A DNA stretch of 64,000 nucleotides from Aquimarina sp. ERC-38 (GTDB lineage: Bacteria > Bacteroidota > Bacteroidia > Flavobacteriales > Flavobacteriaceae): contig NZ_CP098511.1 in assembly GCF_026222555.1 (NCBI RefSeq), positions 415,501-479,500 of the forward strand. Direction: 5' to 3'. Below the pieces are notes generated by a model that was given only the letters and a program-made list of their open reading frames with translations, was not told where the DNA came from and did no database searches. Shown here piece by piece: positions 55,207 through 64,000 of this stretch. Each line of letters starts with the position of its first letter. The stretch's first letter is position 1. A program made the translations under genes and the position numbers.

Positions 55207-56238
55207 TTACAGCATTTCACCGCGTAGTGACTTTTCATACTTGGTTTTGAACTGTTTATAACTTAGATTTTGAGATAGTAAAAACATGAGTTTAACGATT
55301 GCAGATTCTATAGTAATATCTTTTCCTGATATTACGCCGTATTGCAGCAAATGCTTTCCAGTCTCATAAGCCTTCATATTTACCTCCCCCATTTTGCATT
55401 GGGTACAATTGATTACCGGTATTTCTCTTTCCTTCAATTCTTTTAATACAGTGACAAACCATTCTGCCGTCAAGGCATTTCCGGCACCAAAGGTTTCTAT
55501 AATGACACCACGAACTTTAGAATGCAACATCATTTCAGTCGTAATCTCTTTAGAAATACCCGGGAACAACCTAATAATAATTACTTCCGTACAGAACTGA
55601 TCTTTATAAAATAATTTTTTGTTTAGGTCTGGTTTTAATAAATCCTTGTGGTTTACTACTAATTTTACTCCGGAAACCGCTAAAGGAGGATAATTATAGG
55701 ATCGGAACGCTTCAAAATGAGCAGCATTCATTTTAGAGGTTCGGTTACCACGGAGTAGTTTATATTCAAAATATAGCCCTACCTCTTTAATTACCGGTTT
55801 CTCCTGATATTGTAAGGCAGCTAATTGAATAGCGGTTATTACATTTTCTTTAGCATCCGTCCGCAAATCTCCAATTGGTAATTGAGATCCGGTACATATA
55901 ACAGGTTTTTGTAGGTTTTCAAACATAAAACTTAGAGCAGAAGCTGTGTACGACATGGTATCACTTCCATGTAAAACCACAAAACCATCAAAGTCGTGGT
56001 AATGATCATGGATAATGTTACCTAGTTGCGCCCATAATAGAGGGTTCATATCAGATGAATCGATAGGTTCTTCAAAACTAATGGTTTCAATATGACAATG
56101 TAATAGTTTTAATTCCGGAATATGTTTTAAAAGTTTTTTAAAATTAAAAGCCTTTAAAGCCCCTGACTCAAAATCTTTAATCATTCCTATAGTACCACCT
56201 GTATAAATTAATAATATGTTGGGAATGTTGGGATTCAT
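55207..56238 (-). CDS. ansA: L-asparaginase type I
   Basis: 343 aa cytoplasmic. Two catalytic threonine motifs: ILLIYTGGTIGM (about 8-19) and VVLHGSDTMSYTASALSFM (about 83-101) with Lys/Ser region TGSQLPIGDLRTDAKENVITA. No signal peptide and the C-terminal domain match the type I (cytosolic, low affinity) form. Converts asparagine to aspartate and ammonia. It lies 9 nt downstream of the TatD gene; a shared transcript is likely. Confidence 0.93.
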   Translation of the reverse strand: MNPNIPNILLIYTGGTIGMIKDFESGALKAFNFKKLLKHIPELKLLHCHIETISFEEPIDSSDMNPLLWAQLGNIIHDHYHDFDGFVVLHGSDTMSYTASALSFMFENLQKPVICTGSQLPIGDLRTDAKENVITAIQLAALQYQEKPVIKEVGLYFEYKLLRGNRTSKMNAAHFEAFRSYNYPPLAVSGVKLVVNHKDLLKPDLNKKLFYKDQFCTEVIIIRLFPGISKEITTEMMLHSKVRGVIIETFGAGNALTAEWFVTVLKELKEREIPVINCTQCKMGEVNMKAYETGKHLLQYGVISGKDITIESAIVKLMFLLSQNLSYKQFKTKYEKSLRGEML

Positions 56239-56247
56239 ATTTTTTAA

Positions 56248-57054
56248 TTAAGCAAAGTTATCTACTTTTAAACTAAATACGTTTAAGGCAGTTTCCGTAG
56301 TAATTTTGGCAACGGCTTCTTCAGAAATATCATAAATATTAGCCACTTTGCTTAAGACTTTGGTTAGATATGCACTTTCATTTCGTTTTCCTCTATACGG
56401 TACGGGAGCTAAATAAGGCGCATCAGTTTCTAAAACGATATGTTCTATCGGAATTTGACGTAGAAACCTATCAATTTTACCATTTTTAAAGGTAACTACT
56501 CCTCCGATACCTAGTTTCATATTATAAGAAATTGCTTTTTGTGCCTGTTCCAAATCCCCGGTAAAGCAGTGAAAAATTCCAAATAAATCATCCCCTTTTT
56601 CTTCTTCCAGTACGTCAAAAACTTCATCAAATGCTTCCCTGCAATGAATAACTATGGGTAGTTGGTATTTTTTTGCCAACCGAATTTGCTTTTTAAAGGC
56701 GTCCAGCTGTTCTTTTAAAAAAGTTCGATCCCAGTACAAATCAATTCCGATTTCACCAATGGCATAAAACTTTTTTAATGCTTCGGGTTGCTTCCTTTTT
56801 AAAACCTCCTCATAGACATGTTGCAACTCTGATTCGTAGTTTTCTTTTACATGAGTAGGATGCAAACCCATCATTAGAAAGGTGTTTTTGGGATATTTAG
56901 CTTCCAGATCATACATACCTTTAGTATAGGTAGCATCTATGGCTGGAATAAAAAAATACTGAATTCCTTCTTCCAATGCCTTTTGAATTACGGCATCCTG
57001 ATCTTCCTGGAAGGATTCACTGTATAAATGGGTATGGGTATCAACTAAAATCAT
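56248..57054 (-). CDS. TatD-family metal-dependent hydrolase
   Basis: 268 aa TIM-barrel. Metal ligands: VDTHTHLYSE (HxH, about 4-8), YAIGEIGIDLYWDR (Glu, about 97), IVIHCREA (His, about 133), IFHCFTG (His, about 159) and ETDAPYLAP (Asp, about 209). TatD-type deoxyribonuclease or related esterase; the DNase function in vivo is debated. Upstream of ansA in the same direction. Confidence 0.92.
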   Translation of the reverse strand: MILVDTHTHLYSESFQEDQDAVIQKALEEGIQYFFIPAIDATYTKGMYDLEAKYPKNTFLMMGLHPTHVKENYESELQHVYEEVLKRKQPEALKKFYAIGEIGIDLYWDRTFLKEQLDAFKKQIRLAKKYQLPIVIHCREAFDEVFDVLEEEKGDDLFGIFHCFTGDLEQAQKAISYNMKLGIGGVVTFKNGKIDRFLRQIPIEHIVLETDAPYLAPVPYRGKRNESAYLTKVLSKVANIYDISEEAVAKITTETALNVFSLKVDNFA

Positions 57055-57194
57055 GAAGTAAAAGTATGGTTTATAGAAATTAACTTTTCGTAATGTTCAA
57101 AAATAATAGAGAAGCGTTCATAAATTGTTCAAAATTTTTACTATTTGAAATAAACTTTATCTATTTTCATCTCTTTTAAAATTAGCTTTAACAG

Positions 57195-58283
57195 ATGGAA
57201 CAAACAATTAAATTAACACTCACAGATACTACCTCAGAGGCTCCTAATAAAAACAACATTGCTATTGCGAAAAAAATTAATAAAATTGAAAGGTTAAAAA
57301 AACAAATACAAACCATCAATTCCACTTTAACACAAATTAAAGGGCTATATGATAAAAATTTAAGTTTAACCGAAAAAAAATTGTTTAAAGTTAAAGAAGC
57401 ACTTATTGTTCGCCTTTATGAGAGATTTCTGCAAAAATCATTTACCGCCTGGCAAAAAGAGATGATATATTCCAAAATTCAGAACGAAATCTTTTTTCTA
57501 CAAGAAAACCAATATACTTCTGAAAAATTTGAAAATATCCTTAATGAACTACAAAAGCAAGCTAAGGAGGATATAAAAAATATGGATCCTTTAGAAAAAG
57601 AGTTTATGGATGAAATTATGGGAAATATGCTGAAAGATTGGGGATTTGATTTTGAGGATGGAACTGTAGATTACGATAAGTTGGACGATGAAGATTATCA
57701 ACGAGAGTTTTTCAAAAAGCAGCAGGAATCCAGGCAGGATTGGGAGAGAGAAGTTAAAAGAGAGCAAAAGGCTAACCAAAATTTAACAACTGATAAAGAG
57801 TTTTATAAACTTTATAAAAGTTTGGTAAAAAAAACACATCCTGATCTGGTAACTGATAAAAAAGAAAAAGAACGCCTAGAAGTGGTTATGAAAGAACTTT
57901 CGTTAGCTTGGGAAGATCGTAATTATTATAAACTATTGCTTCTTCAAAAGGAGATTATTAAAGAAGAGGACCTACAGATACAGCTAAGCAAAAACCAGTT
58001 AAAATCTGTTTTTACATCTTTAGATAGAGAAATTGAAAAATTAGAAATTGAAAAATATAAATTAAAGCAAGCCCCGGAAAATGAATTTTATTGGAATCAT
58101 TTTAATGCTCGTTCTCAAAAGGGAATCGAAAAAAAACTAGCTGTACATAAAAACGAAATGCTGGCATTGATTTCCAATCATAATTTCGAGTTACAGCAGT
58201 TAAAAAATCAGAAAAGTACCAAAGAAATGCTTAAAGAGATAAGATCAGTTGTACAATATTCAGATCCTTTTGAACTTTATTAA
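57195..58283 (+). CDS. J-domain-like coiled-coil protein
   Basis: 362 aa cytoplasmic, highly charged. Coiled coils at about 25-75 and 280-345. A J-domain-like core at about 195-250: YKLYKSLVKKTHPDLVTDKKEKERLEVVMKELSLAWEDRNYYKLL, with the intact HPD tripeptide. DnaJ-like proteins stimulate Hsp70 ATPase; the partner here is unknown. It is followed 8 nt later by a retropepsin-like gene, so the pair is a unit. Confidence 0.72.
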   Translation: MEQTIKLTLTDTTSEAPNKNNIAIAKKINKIERLKKQIQTINSTLTQIKGLYDKNLSLTEKKLFKVKEALIVRLYERFLQKSFTAWQKEMIYSKIQNEIFFLQENQYTSEKFENILNELQKQAKEDIKNMDPLEKEFMDEIMGNMLKDWGFDFEDGTVDYDKLDDEDYQREFFKKQQESRQDWEREVKREQKANQNLTTDKEFYKLYKSLVKKTHPDLVTDKKEKERLEVVMKELSLAWEDRNYYKLLLLQKEIIKEEDLQIQLSKNQLKSVFTSLDREIEKLEIEKYKLKQAPENEFYWNHFNARSQKGIEKKLAVHKNEMLALISNHNFELQQLKNQKSTKEMLKEIRSVVQYSDPFELY

Positions 58284-58291
58284 GTTTTGAG

Positions 58292-58732
58292 ATGAATATG
58301 TCTATACGCCAATTACTTACTAAAAAGAAATACCATAGAATTCCGCTAACTTTTACTAAAACCAATCATTTTGAAGTAAAAGCAACAATCAATGAAATCG
58401 AAGGTAATTTTATCCTGGATACCGGAGCTTCCAATTCTTGTGTAGGCTTTGATGCTATTGAGAAGTTTGATCTTTTTGCTCAAGATAGTGATGTTAAAGC
58501 TGCTGGGGCGGGAGCAACGGATATGCTTACACAAGTATCTAAAAAAAACAGTATTCGAATACAATTATGGTCTCGAAAAAATATCCCCTTAGTCCTTTTT
58601 GATCTAACCCATGTTAATACCGCATTAATCACCCATGAAGCGGAACCTGTAGATGGAATTATCGGTGCGGACATTCTTAAAAGAGGAAAAGCCATTATTG
58701 ATTACGAACGTACCTGTTTATATCTTAAATAA
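58292..58732 (+). CDS. Retropepsin-like aspartic protease-fold protein
   Basis: 146 aa, single domain without signal. The catalytic DTGA motif appears as FILDTGASNSCVGFDAI (about 46-60) and the second half contains GIIGADILKRGKAIIDYE, the hydrophobic-Gly flap-partner signature of clan AA proteases. It is a one-lobe retropepsin-type enzyme expected to dimerise; substrates unknown. It shares a transcript with the J-domain-like gene. Confidence 0.78.
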   Translation: MNMSIRQLLTKKKYHRIPLTFTKTNHFEVKATINEIEGNFILDTGASNSCVGFDAIEKFDLFAQDSDVKAAGAGATDMLTQVSKKNSIRIQLWSRKNIPLVLFDLTHVNTALITHEAEPVDGIIGADILKRGKAIIDYERTCLYLK

Positions 58733-58940
58733 TCCACTTAACGTAAATACTGTACAATTTTTAAAGAAAATAGCTCCCAACATCTTACTATACATTTAGA
58801 AATATAAAACCTAAAATATCGCTGTGAAATTACTGACCGGCCAAAAGTAAACTTGTAGGTTTGGAACACTTCACTCAACATACTTTTATATAAGGTATAA
58901 AAACTACTTCCTGCGTGCTTTACAAACTCATCTAAATTAC

Positions 58941-58948
58941 TATTTTTG
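58941..58948 (+). promoter_or_regulatory. -7 box of purH
   Basis: TATTTTTG, 23 nt before the ATG; -33 position TTT approximates TTG. Confidence 0.5.
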
Positions 58949-58971
58949 CGCTTTCTAACTCAAAATAGTTC

Positions 58972-60504
58972 ATGAATACTTCAAAAAAAGTAACTTCTGC
59001 ATTGATTTCGGTTTTTAGTAAAGACGGATTAGCACCAATTGTTAAAAAATTAAATGAACTCGGTGTTACCTTGTATTCTACAGGAGGTACTGAACAGTTT
59101 ATTAAAGATTTAGATATTCCCGTCGTACCTGTAGAGGATATTACTTCATATCCCTCTATATTGGGTGGACGAGTTAAAACTTTGCATCCCAAGGTTTTCG
59201 GAGGTATTTTAAACCGTCAAAATAATGATAGTGATATCGCTGAATTAGAGCAATATGAAATTCCGCAATTAGACGTTGTCATTGTAGATTTATACCCTTT
59301 TGAAAAAACAGTTGCTTCAGGTGCTTCGGAACAGGATATTATTGAAAAAATTGATATCGGAGGTATTTCATTAATTCGGGCAGCAGCCAAAAATTTTGCC
59401 GACGTTACCTGTATTTCTTCAATGAATGATTATAAAGACTTTCTAAGGGTGCTGGAAGAAGGTAATGGAGAAATATCTATAGCCGATAGAAAGAAATTTG
59501 CCACTCGTGCATTTCAGGTTTCTTCTCATTATGATACGGCAATTTTTAACTATTTTAATAGCGAACAGGAAGAAAACACTTTAAAGATAAGTGAATCTAA
59601 CGGAAGTGTTTTAAGATATGGAGAGAATCCGCATCAAAAGGGATATTTCTTTGGTAATTTTGATGAAGTATTTGAGAAATTACATGGTAAGGAATTATCT
59701 TACAATAACTTACTTGACGTAGATGCCGCTGTACAATTAATGCTAGAATTTAAAGAGGAAGCACCTACTTTTGCTATTCTTAAACATAATAATGCTTGCG
59801 GACTGGCCCAACGCAAAACTATTTTACAGGCATATAAAGATGCACTGGCCGGTGATCCGGTTTCAGCTTTTGGAGGGGTTCTAATTAGTAATAGCGAGAT
59901 TGATAAAGAAACGGCTAACGAAATTCATTCGTTATTTTGTGAAGTGGTAATCGCTCCTACTTTTAGTCCGGAAGCTTTAGATATTTTAAAAGGAAAGAAA
60001 AATCGGATAGTATTAGTCCTTAAAAACACCAACTTTGCTTCGCAACAAGTTCGAACTTGTTTAAACGGGTATCTGGTTCAGGATAAAGATTTAAAAACAG
60101 ATACAAAAAAAGATCTTAAGGTAGTAACGGAGACAGCTCCTACCCCTGAACAGATTGAAGACTTACTATTTGCCTCTAAAATCTGTAAGCATACCAAATC
60201 CAACACCATTGTTTTTACAAAAAATAAGCAATTATTAGCCAGTGGTACCGGACAAACCTCTCGTGTGGATGCCCTTAAACAGAGTATTGAAAAAGCAGGT
60301 TCTTTTAACTTTAATTTAAACGGAGCTGTTATGGCTAGTGATGCTTTTTTCCCTTTTCCGGATTGTGTGGAATTAGCAGATAATGCGGGAATAAAGGCGG
60401 TAATACAACCCGGAGGTTCTATTAAAGACGAATTAAGTATTGAATATTGCAATAAAAACGGAATGGCCATGGTAATGACCGGAACACGCCATTTTAAACA
60501 TTAA
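58972..60504 (+). CDS. purH: Bifunctional AICAR transformylase / IMP cyclohydrolase
   Basis: 510 aa. N-terminal IMP cyclohydrolase (about 1-195: SALISVFSKDGLAPIVKKLNELGVTLYSTGGTEQFI; GGRVKTLHPKVFGGIL) and C-terminal transformylase (about 200-510: LRYGENPHQKG, FAILKHNNACGLA with the catalytic Lys-His, SGTGQTSRVDA, GAVMASDAFFPFPDCVE, QPGGSIKDE). Performs the last two steps of IMP synthesis. It is followed by mreB after 43 nt. Confidence 0.97.
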   Translation: MNTSKKVTSALISVFSKDGLAPIVKKLNELGVTLYSTGGTEQFIKDLDIPVVPVEDITSYPSILGGRVKTLHPKVFGGILNRQNNDSDIAELEQYEIPQLDVVIVDLYPFEKTVASGASEQDIIEKIDIGGISLIRAAAKNFADVTCISSMNDYKDFLRVLEEGNGEISIADRKKFATRAFQVSSHYDTAIFNYFNSEQEENTLKISESNGSVLRYGENPHQKGYFFGNFDEVFEKLHGKELSYNNLLDVDAAVQLMLEFKEEAPTFAILKHNNACGLAQRKTILQAYKDALAGDPVSAFGGVLISNSEIDKETANEIHSLFCEVVIAPTFSPEALDILKGKKNRIVLVLKNTNFASQQVRTCLNGYLVQDKDLKTDTKKDLKVVTETAPTPEQIEDLLFASKICKHTKSNTIVFTKNKQLLASGTGQTSRVDALKQSIEKAGSFNFNLNGAVMASDAFFPFPDCVELADNAGIKAVIQPGGSIKDELSIEYCNKNGMAMVMTGTRHFKH

Positions 60505-60547
60505 TTTTTAGTACATTTATAAATTCTAACCCCTTTTAACGTTTTTT

Positions 60548-61576
60548 ATGGGATTTTTTGACTTCTTTACCGAAGAAATTGCCATTGACTTAGGTACCGC
60601 AAATACCTTAATTATCCATAATGATAAAGTTGTTGTAGATAGCCCTTCTATCGTTGCCCGTGATATTGTATCCGGAAAAATTATAGCAGCGGGGAAAGAA
60701 GCAGCCATGATGCAAGGAAAAACCCATGAAAACATTAAAACGATCCGACCCTTAAAGGATGGAGTTATCGCTGATTTTGATGCCAGTGAAAAAATGATTA
60801 GTATGTTTATCAAAGACATACCAGCGTTACGAAAGAAAATTTTTACTCCTGCTTTACGGATGGTTATCTGTATACCATCCGGAATTACTGAAGTGGAAAT
60901 GCGTGCGGTAAAAGAAAGTGCGGAACGGGTAAACGGAAAAGAAGTGTACCTGATACACGAACCTATGGCAGCCGCCATTGGTATTGGGGTTGATATTATG
61001 CAGCCCAAAGGAAATATGATTGTAGATATCGGTGGAGGTACTACGGAGATTGCTGTCATCGCTTTAGGGGGAATTGTTTGTGACAAATCTATAAAAATTG
61101 CAGGTGACGTATTTACCAATGATATTATTTACTACATGAGAACTCAGCACAACCTTTATGTGGGAGAACGAACGGCAGAAAAGATTAAAATTCAGATTGG
61201 AGCTGCTACAGAAGACCTTGATCTCCCGCCAGAAGATATGAGTGTACAAGGCCGGGATCTATTGACCGGAAAACCCAAACAGGTTCAGATATCCTATCGG
61301 GAAATATCTAAGGCACTAGATAAATCAATCCTGCGAATTGAAGATGCGGTAATGGAAACCTTATCGCAAACCCCACCGGAATTAGCTGCGGATATTTATA
61401 ATACCGGAATTTACTTAGCCGGTGGTGGATCTATGCTACGGGGACTGGACAAACGATTGTCTCAAAAAACAGACCTGCCCGTATACATTGCCGAAGATCC
61501 GTTAAGAGCCGTAGTACGCGGAACCGGAATTACCTTAAAGAATCTAAGCAGGTATAAGAGTGTGTTGATTAAGTAA
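60548..61576 (+). CDS. mreB: Rod-shape actin homologue MreB
   Basis: 342 aa. Actin-fold phosphate motifs IDLGTANTLI (about 12-21), VDIGGGTTEIAV (about 158-169) and LAGGGSMLRG (about 296-305), with VKESAERVNGKEVYLIHEPMAAAIGIG. Polymerises with ATP under the inner membrane to guide the elongasome with MreC, MreD and PBP2, all encoded downstream. Confidence 0.97.
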   Translation: MGFFDFFTEEIAIDLGTANTLIIHNDKVVVDSPSIVARDIVSGKIIAAGKEAAMMQGKTHENIKTIRPLKDGVIADFDASEKMISMFIKDIPALRKKIFTPALRMVICIPSGITEVEMRAVKESAERVNGKEVYLIHEPMAAAIGIGVDIMQPKGNMIVDIGGGTTEIAVIALGGIVCDKSIKIAGDVFTNDIIYYMRTQHNLYVGERTAEKIKIQIGAATEDLDLPPEDMSVQGRDLLTGKPKQVQISYREISKALDKSILRIEDAVMETLSQTPPELAADIYNTGIYLAGGGSMLRGLDKRLSQKTDLPVYIAEDPLRAVVRGTGITLKNLSRYKSVLIK

Positions 61577-61846
61577 TGAGTTAGTTGATGGTTAATTGTT
61601 TTTTGTATGAAGTACAAAGTGAATAGTATTAAATGCTAGGAAGCGGAATGTTAGTGTAAATAGTGAAGAAGGGCTTCGAGTCCCTCAGCCCACGGAGCAC
61701 GAATAAAAAACAAAAGAGGACTTCGAGTCCCTCAGTCCTCAAAGCACGAGTAAAAAACGATAAACGAGAGGGCTGAGGCCCTCGAAGCCCAAATAAAAAG
61801 AAAATAAAAATATGATGAACTAACCTCTGTAAACCTACTTCCCCTT
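61577..61846. repeat. Hairpin repeats between mreB and mreC
   Basis: Three related 21-bp dyads: 61671-61691 GGGCT-TCGAGTCCCTC-AGCCC, 61718-61738 GGACT-TCGAGTCCCTC-AGTCC, and an inverted copy at 61770-61790 GGGCT-GAGGCCCTCGA-AGCCC. The first two share flanks AGCACGARTAAAAAAC as a ~47-bp direct repeat. The G/A and C/T differences between copies are compensatory. No ORF is present. Confidence 0.8.
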
Positions 61847-62680
61847 ATGCAGCAAATCATAAACTTTTTAGTTCGAAATAAAAATTTCTTACTTTTTTGT
61901 TTTTTGTTTTTAATATCTTTTATCCTTACCGTGCAATCACATTCCTATCACCGTAGTAAGGTAATTAGTTCTACCAACTTTTTTACCGGGGGTTTATACG
62001 GTTGGCGCTACCATGTAAGTCATTATTTTGGGCTAGATAGTGAAAATAAACGTTTACTGGAAGAAAATGAATATTTAAGGAATCAATTATTACAATTACA
62101 AACTACTTATGATACAATACCTACACGTAAGGTAGATACCATTAGCTTTGATAGACCTTATACTTTTTATCGCGGATATGTTTATAAAAACGATTATCAT
62201 AAAAAAGACAATTACTTACTAATTAATATTGGTGAAAACGATAGTATCTTACCAGATATGGGAGTTATTACTGACAAAGGCATTGTAGGAATTGTAGAAA
62301 ATACTTCAGCTAACTACAGCAGGGTACTTTCTATTTTAAATAGTAATTCCAGGATTAATGCTGGTTTAAAAAATTCAAATCAGTACGGTTCTTTAATTTG
62401 GGACGGTATGGACCCAAATATTGTTCAGTTGGAAACAGTTCCGCGACAAGCGGTATTAAAAAAAGGAGACACGATTATAACCAATGGACGTTCTACTATT
62501 TTTCCTAAGGGTATTGGTATCGGTACTATTGAAAATTTTGAATTGGATCAAAGCCAAAGCTATTATTTAATTAATATCCGGCTTTTTAATGATATGACGG
62601 ATATTGGGTTTGTATATGCCATCAAAAATGCAGATAAGCCTGAAATTAATCAATTAGAAAGGTCTGTAGGGAATGAATAA
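61847..62680 (+). CDS. mreC: Rod-shape-determining protein MreC
   Basis: 277 aa, one N-terminal TM (about 12-32: FLLFCFLFLISFILTV) and a coiled-coil/beta-barrel periplasmic domain (GVITDKGIVGIVENTSANYSRVLSILNSNSRINAGLKNS; KGDTIITNGRSTIFPKGIGIGTI) typical of MreC. It overlaps mreD by 8 bp. Confidence 0.94.
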   Translation: MQQIINFLVRNKNFLLFCFLFLISFILTVQSHSYHRSKVISSTNFFTGGLYGWRYHVSHYFGLDSENKRLLEENEYLRNQLLQLQTTYDTIPTRKVDTISFDRPYTFYRGYVYKNDYHKKDNYLLINIGENDSILPDMGVITDKGIVGIVENTSANYSRVLSILNSNSRINAGLKNSNQYGSLIWDGMDPNIVQLETVPRQAVLKKGDTIITNGRSTIFPKGIGIGTIENFELDQSQSYYLINIRLFNDMTDIGFVYAIKNADKPEINQLERSVGNE

Positions 62681-63179
62681 TAGTATTTTACTCTATATTT
62701 CGAGGTTTGTAGCACTAGTTTTAGCTCAAGTAATACTATTCAATCATATCAATTTTTTAGGATATATTAATCCTTATATCTACATTATTTATATTGCCCT
62801 AGCTCCTCTTAATACTCATAAAAGTTTGTTTCTTTTTGTCAGTTTTTTACTAGGGTTGAGTATTGATATGTTTGGAGATTCCGGGGGGGTGCATGCTGCA
62901 GCTTGTGTGTCGACGGCTTTTAGTAGGCCAATTATTTTACGATCGGTATTTGGGTTAAGTTATGAATTTCAAACCATGAAATTGAGTCGGGTAGGATTAG
63001 TACCTTTATTCACCTATGTAGCTGCGCTGGTTTCCATACATCATATTATTCTTTTCTCTCTTGAATATTTTAACATTGCGCATATACTTCAAATTGCTAA
63101 AAAAACCTTATTTTCAGGTATATTATCCAGTGTTGTTATCACTATAATTTTAATATTTTTTAGAAAGAAAGATTCATGA
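62673..63179 (+). CDS. mreD: Rod-shape-determining protein MreD
   Basis: 168 aa with about five TM helices (about 7-23, 31-44, 51-68, 105-130, 145-165). It contains the SIDMFGDSGGVHAAACVS segment that matches the MreD pattern of a small loop with Asp and Gly. Overlaps mreC at the 5' end and the PBP2 gene by 4 bp (ATGA) at the 3' end, so translation is coupled. Confidence 0.9.
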   Translation: MNNSILLYISRFVALVLAQVILFNHINFLGYINPYIYIIYIALAPLNTHKSLFLFVSFLLGLSIDMFGDSGGVHAAACVSTAFSRPIILRSVFGLSYEFQTMKLSRVGLVPLFTYVAALVSIHHIILFSLEYFNIAHILQIAKKTLFSGILSSVVITIILIFFRKKDS

Positions 63180-64000
63180 GAAAGGTGCTGTTGTATCTGA
63201 TTATTATATCTACCGGACTTATATTTGTTTCCCGTCTATTTTATTTACAGGTTTTAAATACTTCTTTTGCAGCATTGTCTGAAGATAATGCAATCAAAAT
63301 GATTTATGACTATCCGCAACGAGGTGCTGTTTATGATAGAAACGGTAAATTATTGGTGACCAATCAACCTTCTTACGATGTTATGGTAATTCCCAGGGAA
63401 GTCAAAGCTTTTGACACTTTGGAATTCTGCGGAATTTTAGGGATTACTAAAGAACGTTTACTTAAACAACTGAAAAAAGCCAGCGTATATTCTCCACGTG
63501 TGCCTTCGGTAGTAATTCCTCAATTAACTAAAGATGAATACGCCTATTTACAGGAAAAAATGCGAAAATTTACCGGTTTTTACATTCAAAAACGTTCACT
63601 AAGGGATTACCAAACCGAAAATGCTGCTAATGTACTAGGCTATATCGGTGAAGTTAACGAAGCTTTGATCCGTAAAAATCCATATTACTTATCCGGGGAT
63701 TTAATTGGAATGAGTGGTGTCGAAAAACAGTATGAAAATGAACTACGCGGTATTAAAGGAGTTAAACGTATTCAAAAAGATCGGTTTAACCGTGACATTG
63801 GTCCTTATAAAGATGGAAAATTTGACACCTTGCCGGTCAACGGAAATGATTTAACCATTAGCATAGATATTGATCTGCAAGCCTACGGCGAAAAATTAAT
63901 GCAGGGGAAAAGAGGGGGTATTGTTGCTATCGAACCGGCCTCCGGCGAAATTCTGGCAATGGTTACCGCACCCAGCTATAAACCGGAATTATTAGTGGGA
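63176..64000 (+). CDS. mrdA: Penicillin-binding protein 2 (partial, 3' end beyond window)
   Basis: The first 275 codons, in frame to the window edge. One TM (about 5-22: LLYLIIISTGLIFVSRLFYL), then the PBP2 dimerisation/pedestal domain with YPQRGAVYDRNGKLLVTNQPSYDVMVIP, GMSGVEKQYENELRG and IDIDLQAYGEKLM, and the beginning of the transpeptidase (GIVAIEPASGEILAMVTAPSYKPE). The SxxK catalytic serine lies beyond the window. It follows mreD with an ATGA overlap; the elongasome transpeptidase of rod growth. Confidence 0.93.
   Translation, partial: MRKVLLYLIIISTGLIFVSRLFYLQVLNTSFAALSEDNAIKMIYDYPQRGAVYDRNGKLLVTNQPSYDVMVIPREVKAFDTLEFCGILGITKERLLKQLKKASVYSPRVPSVVIPQLTKDEYAYLQEKMRKFTGFYIQKRSLRDYQTENAANVLGYIGEVNEALIRKNPYYLSGDLIGMSGVEKQYENELRGIKGVKRIQKDRFNRDIGPYKDGKFDTLPVNGNDLTISIDIDLQAYGEKLMQGKRGGIVAIEPASGEILAMVTAPSYKPELLVG

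Noticed and set aside
60526..61119. 197-aa ORF antisense to mreB
   Set aside because: It is a mirror of the MreB coding sequence, with low-complexity Ile/Ser-rich translation and no start context of its own.

Overview
This AT-rich chromosomal window fits a free-living, probably marine member of the Flavobacteriaceae (Bacteroidota). The evidence is: a large secreted protein with a C-terminal type IX secretion (T9SS) sorting domain; promoters of the Bacteroidota type TTG-N19-TAnnTTTG (perfect copies at 38388-38417 and 4970-4999); no convincing Shine-Dalgarno sequences before most starts; and typical flavobacterial gene neighbourhoods (rplM-rpsI-rpsB-tsf-pyrH-frr, asnS-rpoN, ExbB/ExbD genes, purH-mreBCD). 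No genus is claimed.

Layout. 1-5 kb: a tandem UspA protein, a T9SS-exported DUF5060/glycosidase-like protein and an XRE/S24-like regulator with a divergent promoter. 5.3-15.4 kb: a co-directional envelope-stress cluster (YbjN/Tir-like chaperone, PspA, NfeD/YqiJ-like membrane protein, YqiK-type flotillin, a small membrane protein, a giant AAA+ ATPase), interrupted by a DUF559 nuclease gene flanked by matching palindromic repeats. 15.5-22 kb: PAP2 phosphatase, a Panacea-type toxin-antitoxin pair, a vanadium-haloperoxidase-like lipoprotein, two DUF547 paralogues and a TIGR04283-like glycosyltransferase. 22.1-22.9 kb: tRNA-Gln followed by a 112-bp tandem repeat that re-uses the tRNA 3' end. 23-38 kb: DUF2723 membrane protein, cysteine-less thioredoxin, metallophosphoesterase, a candidate small RNA, polA, flavodoxin-like reductase, Fic protein, serine hydrolase and a DUF5916 outer-membrane protein. 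38.4-43.1 kb: translation genes plus pyrH. 43.5-58.7 kb: RND transporter, asnS, ankyrin protein, rpoN, PorT-like porin, the ExbB/ExbD cluster, tRNA-Ser, asparaginase, TatD, a J-domain-like protein and a retropepsin-like protein. 58.9 kb to the end: purH, mreB, mreC, mreD and the 5' part of the PBP2 gene, which runs off the window.

Functionally most of the window is core housekeeping: translation, DNA replication/repair, purine synthesis, the rod-shape elongasome and proton-motive-force-driven outer-membrane energisation. The less ordinary parts are (1) the tRNA-Gln 3'-end tandem array, which resembles in architecture the repeats behind E. coli tyrT; (2) the DUF559 gene bracketed by direct copies of a palindromic element; (3) the PspA-flotillin-AAA+ cluster; (4) the Panacea antitoxin with an uncharacterised partner; (5) an orphan hairpin-rich transcript candidate upstream of polA; and (6) hairpin repeats with compensatory changes between mreB and mreC. 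All assignments come from reading the sequence; no database search was run.
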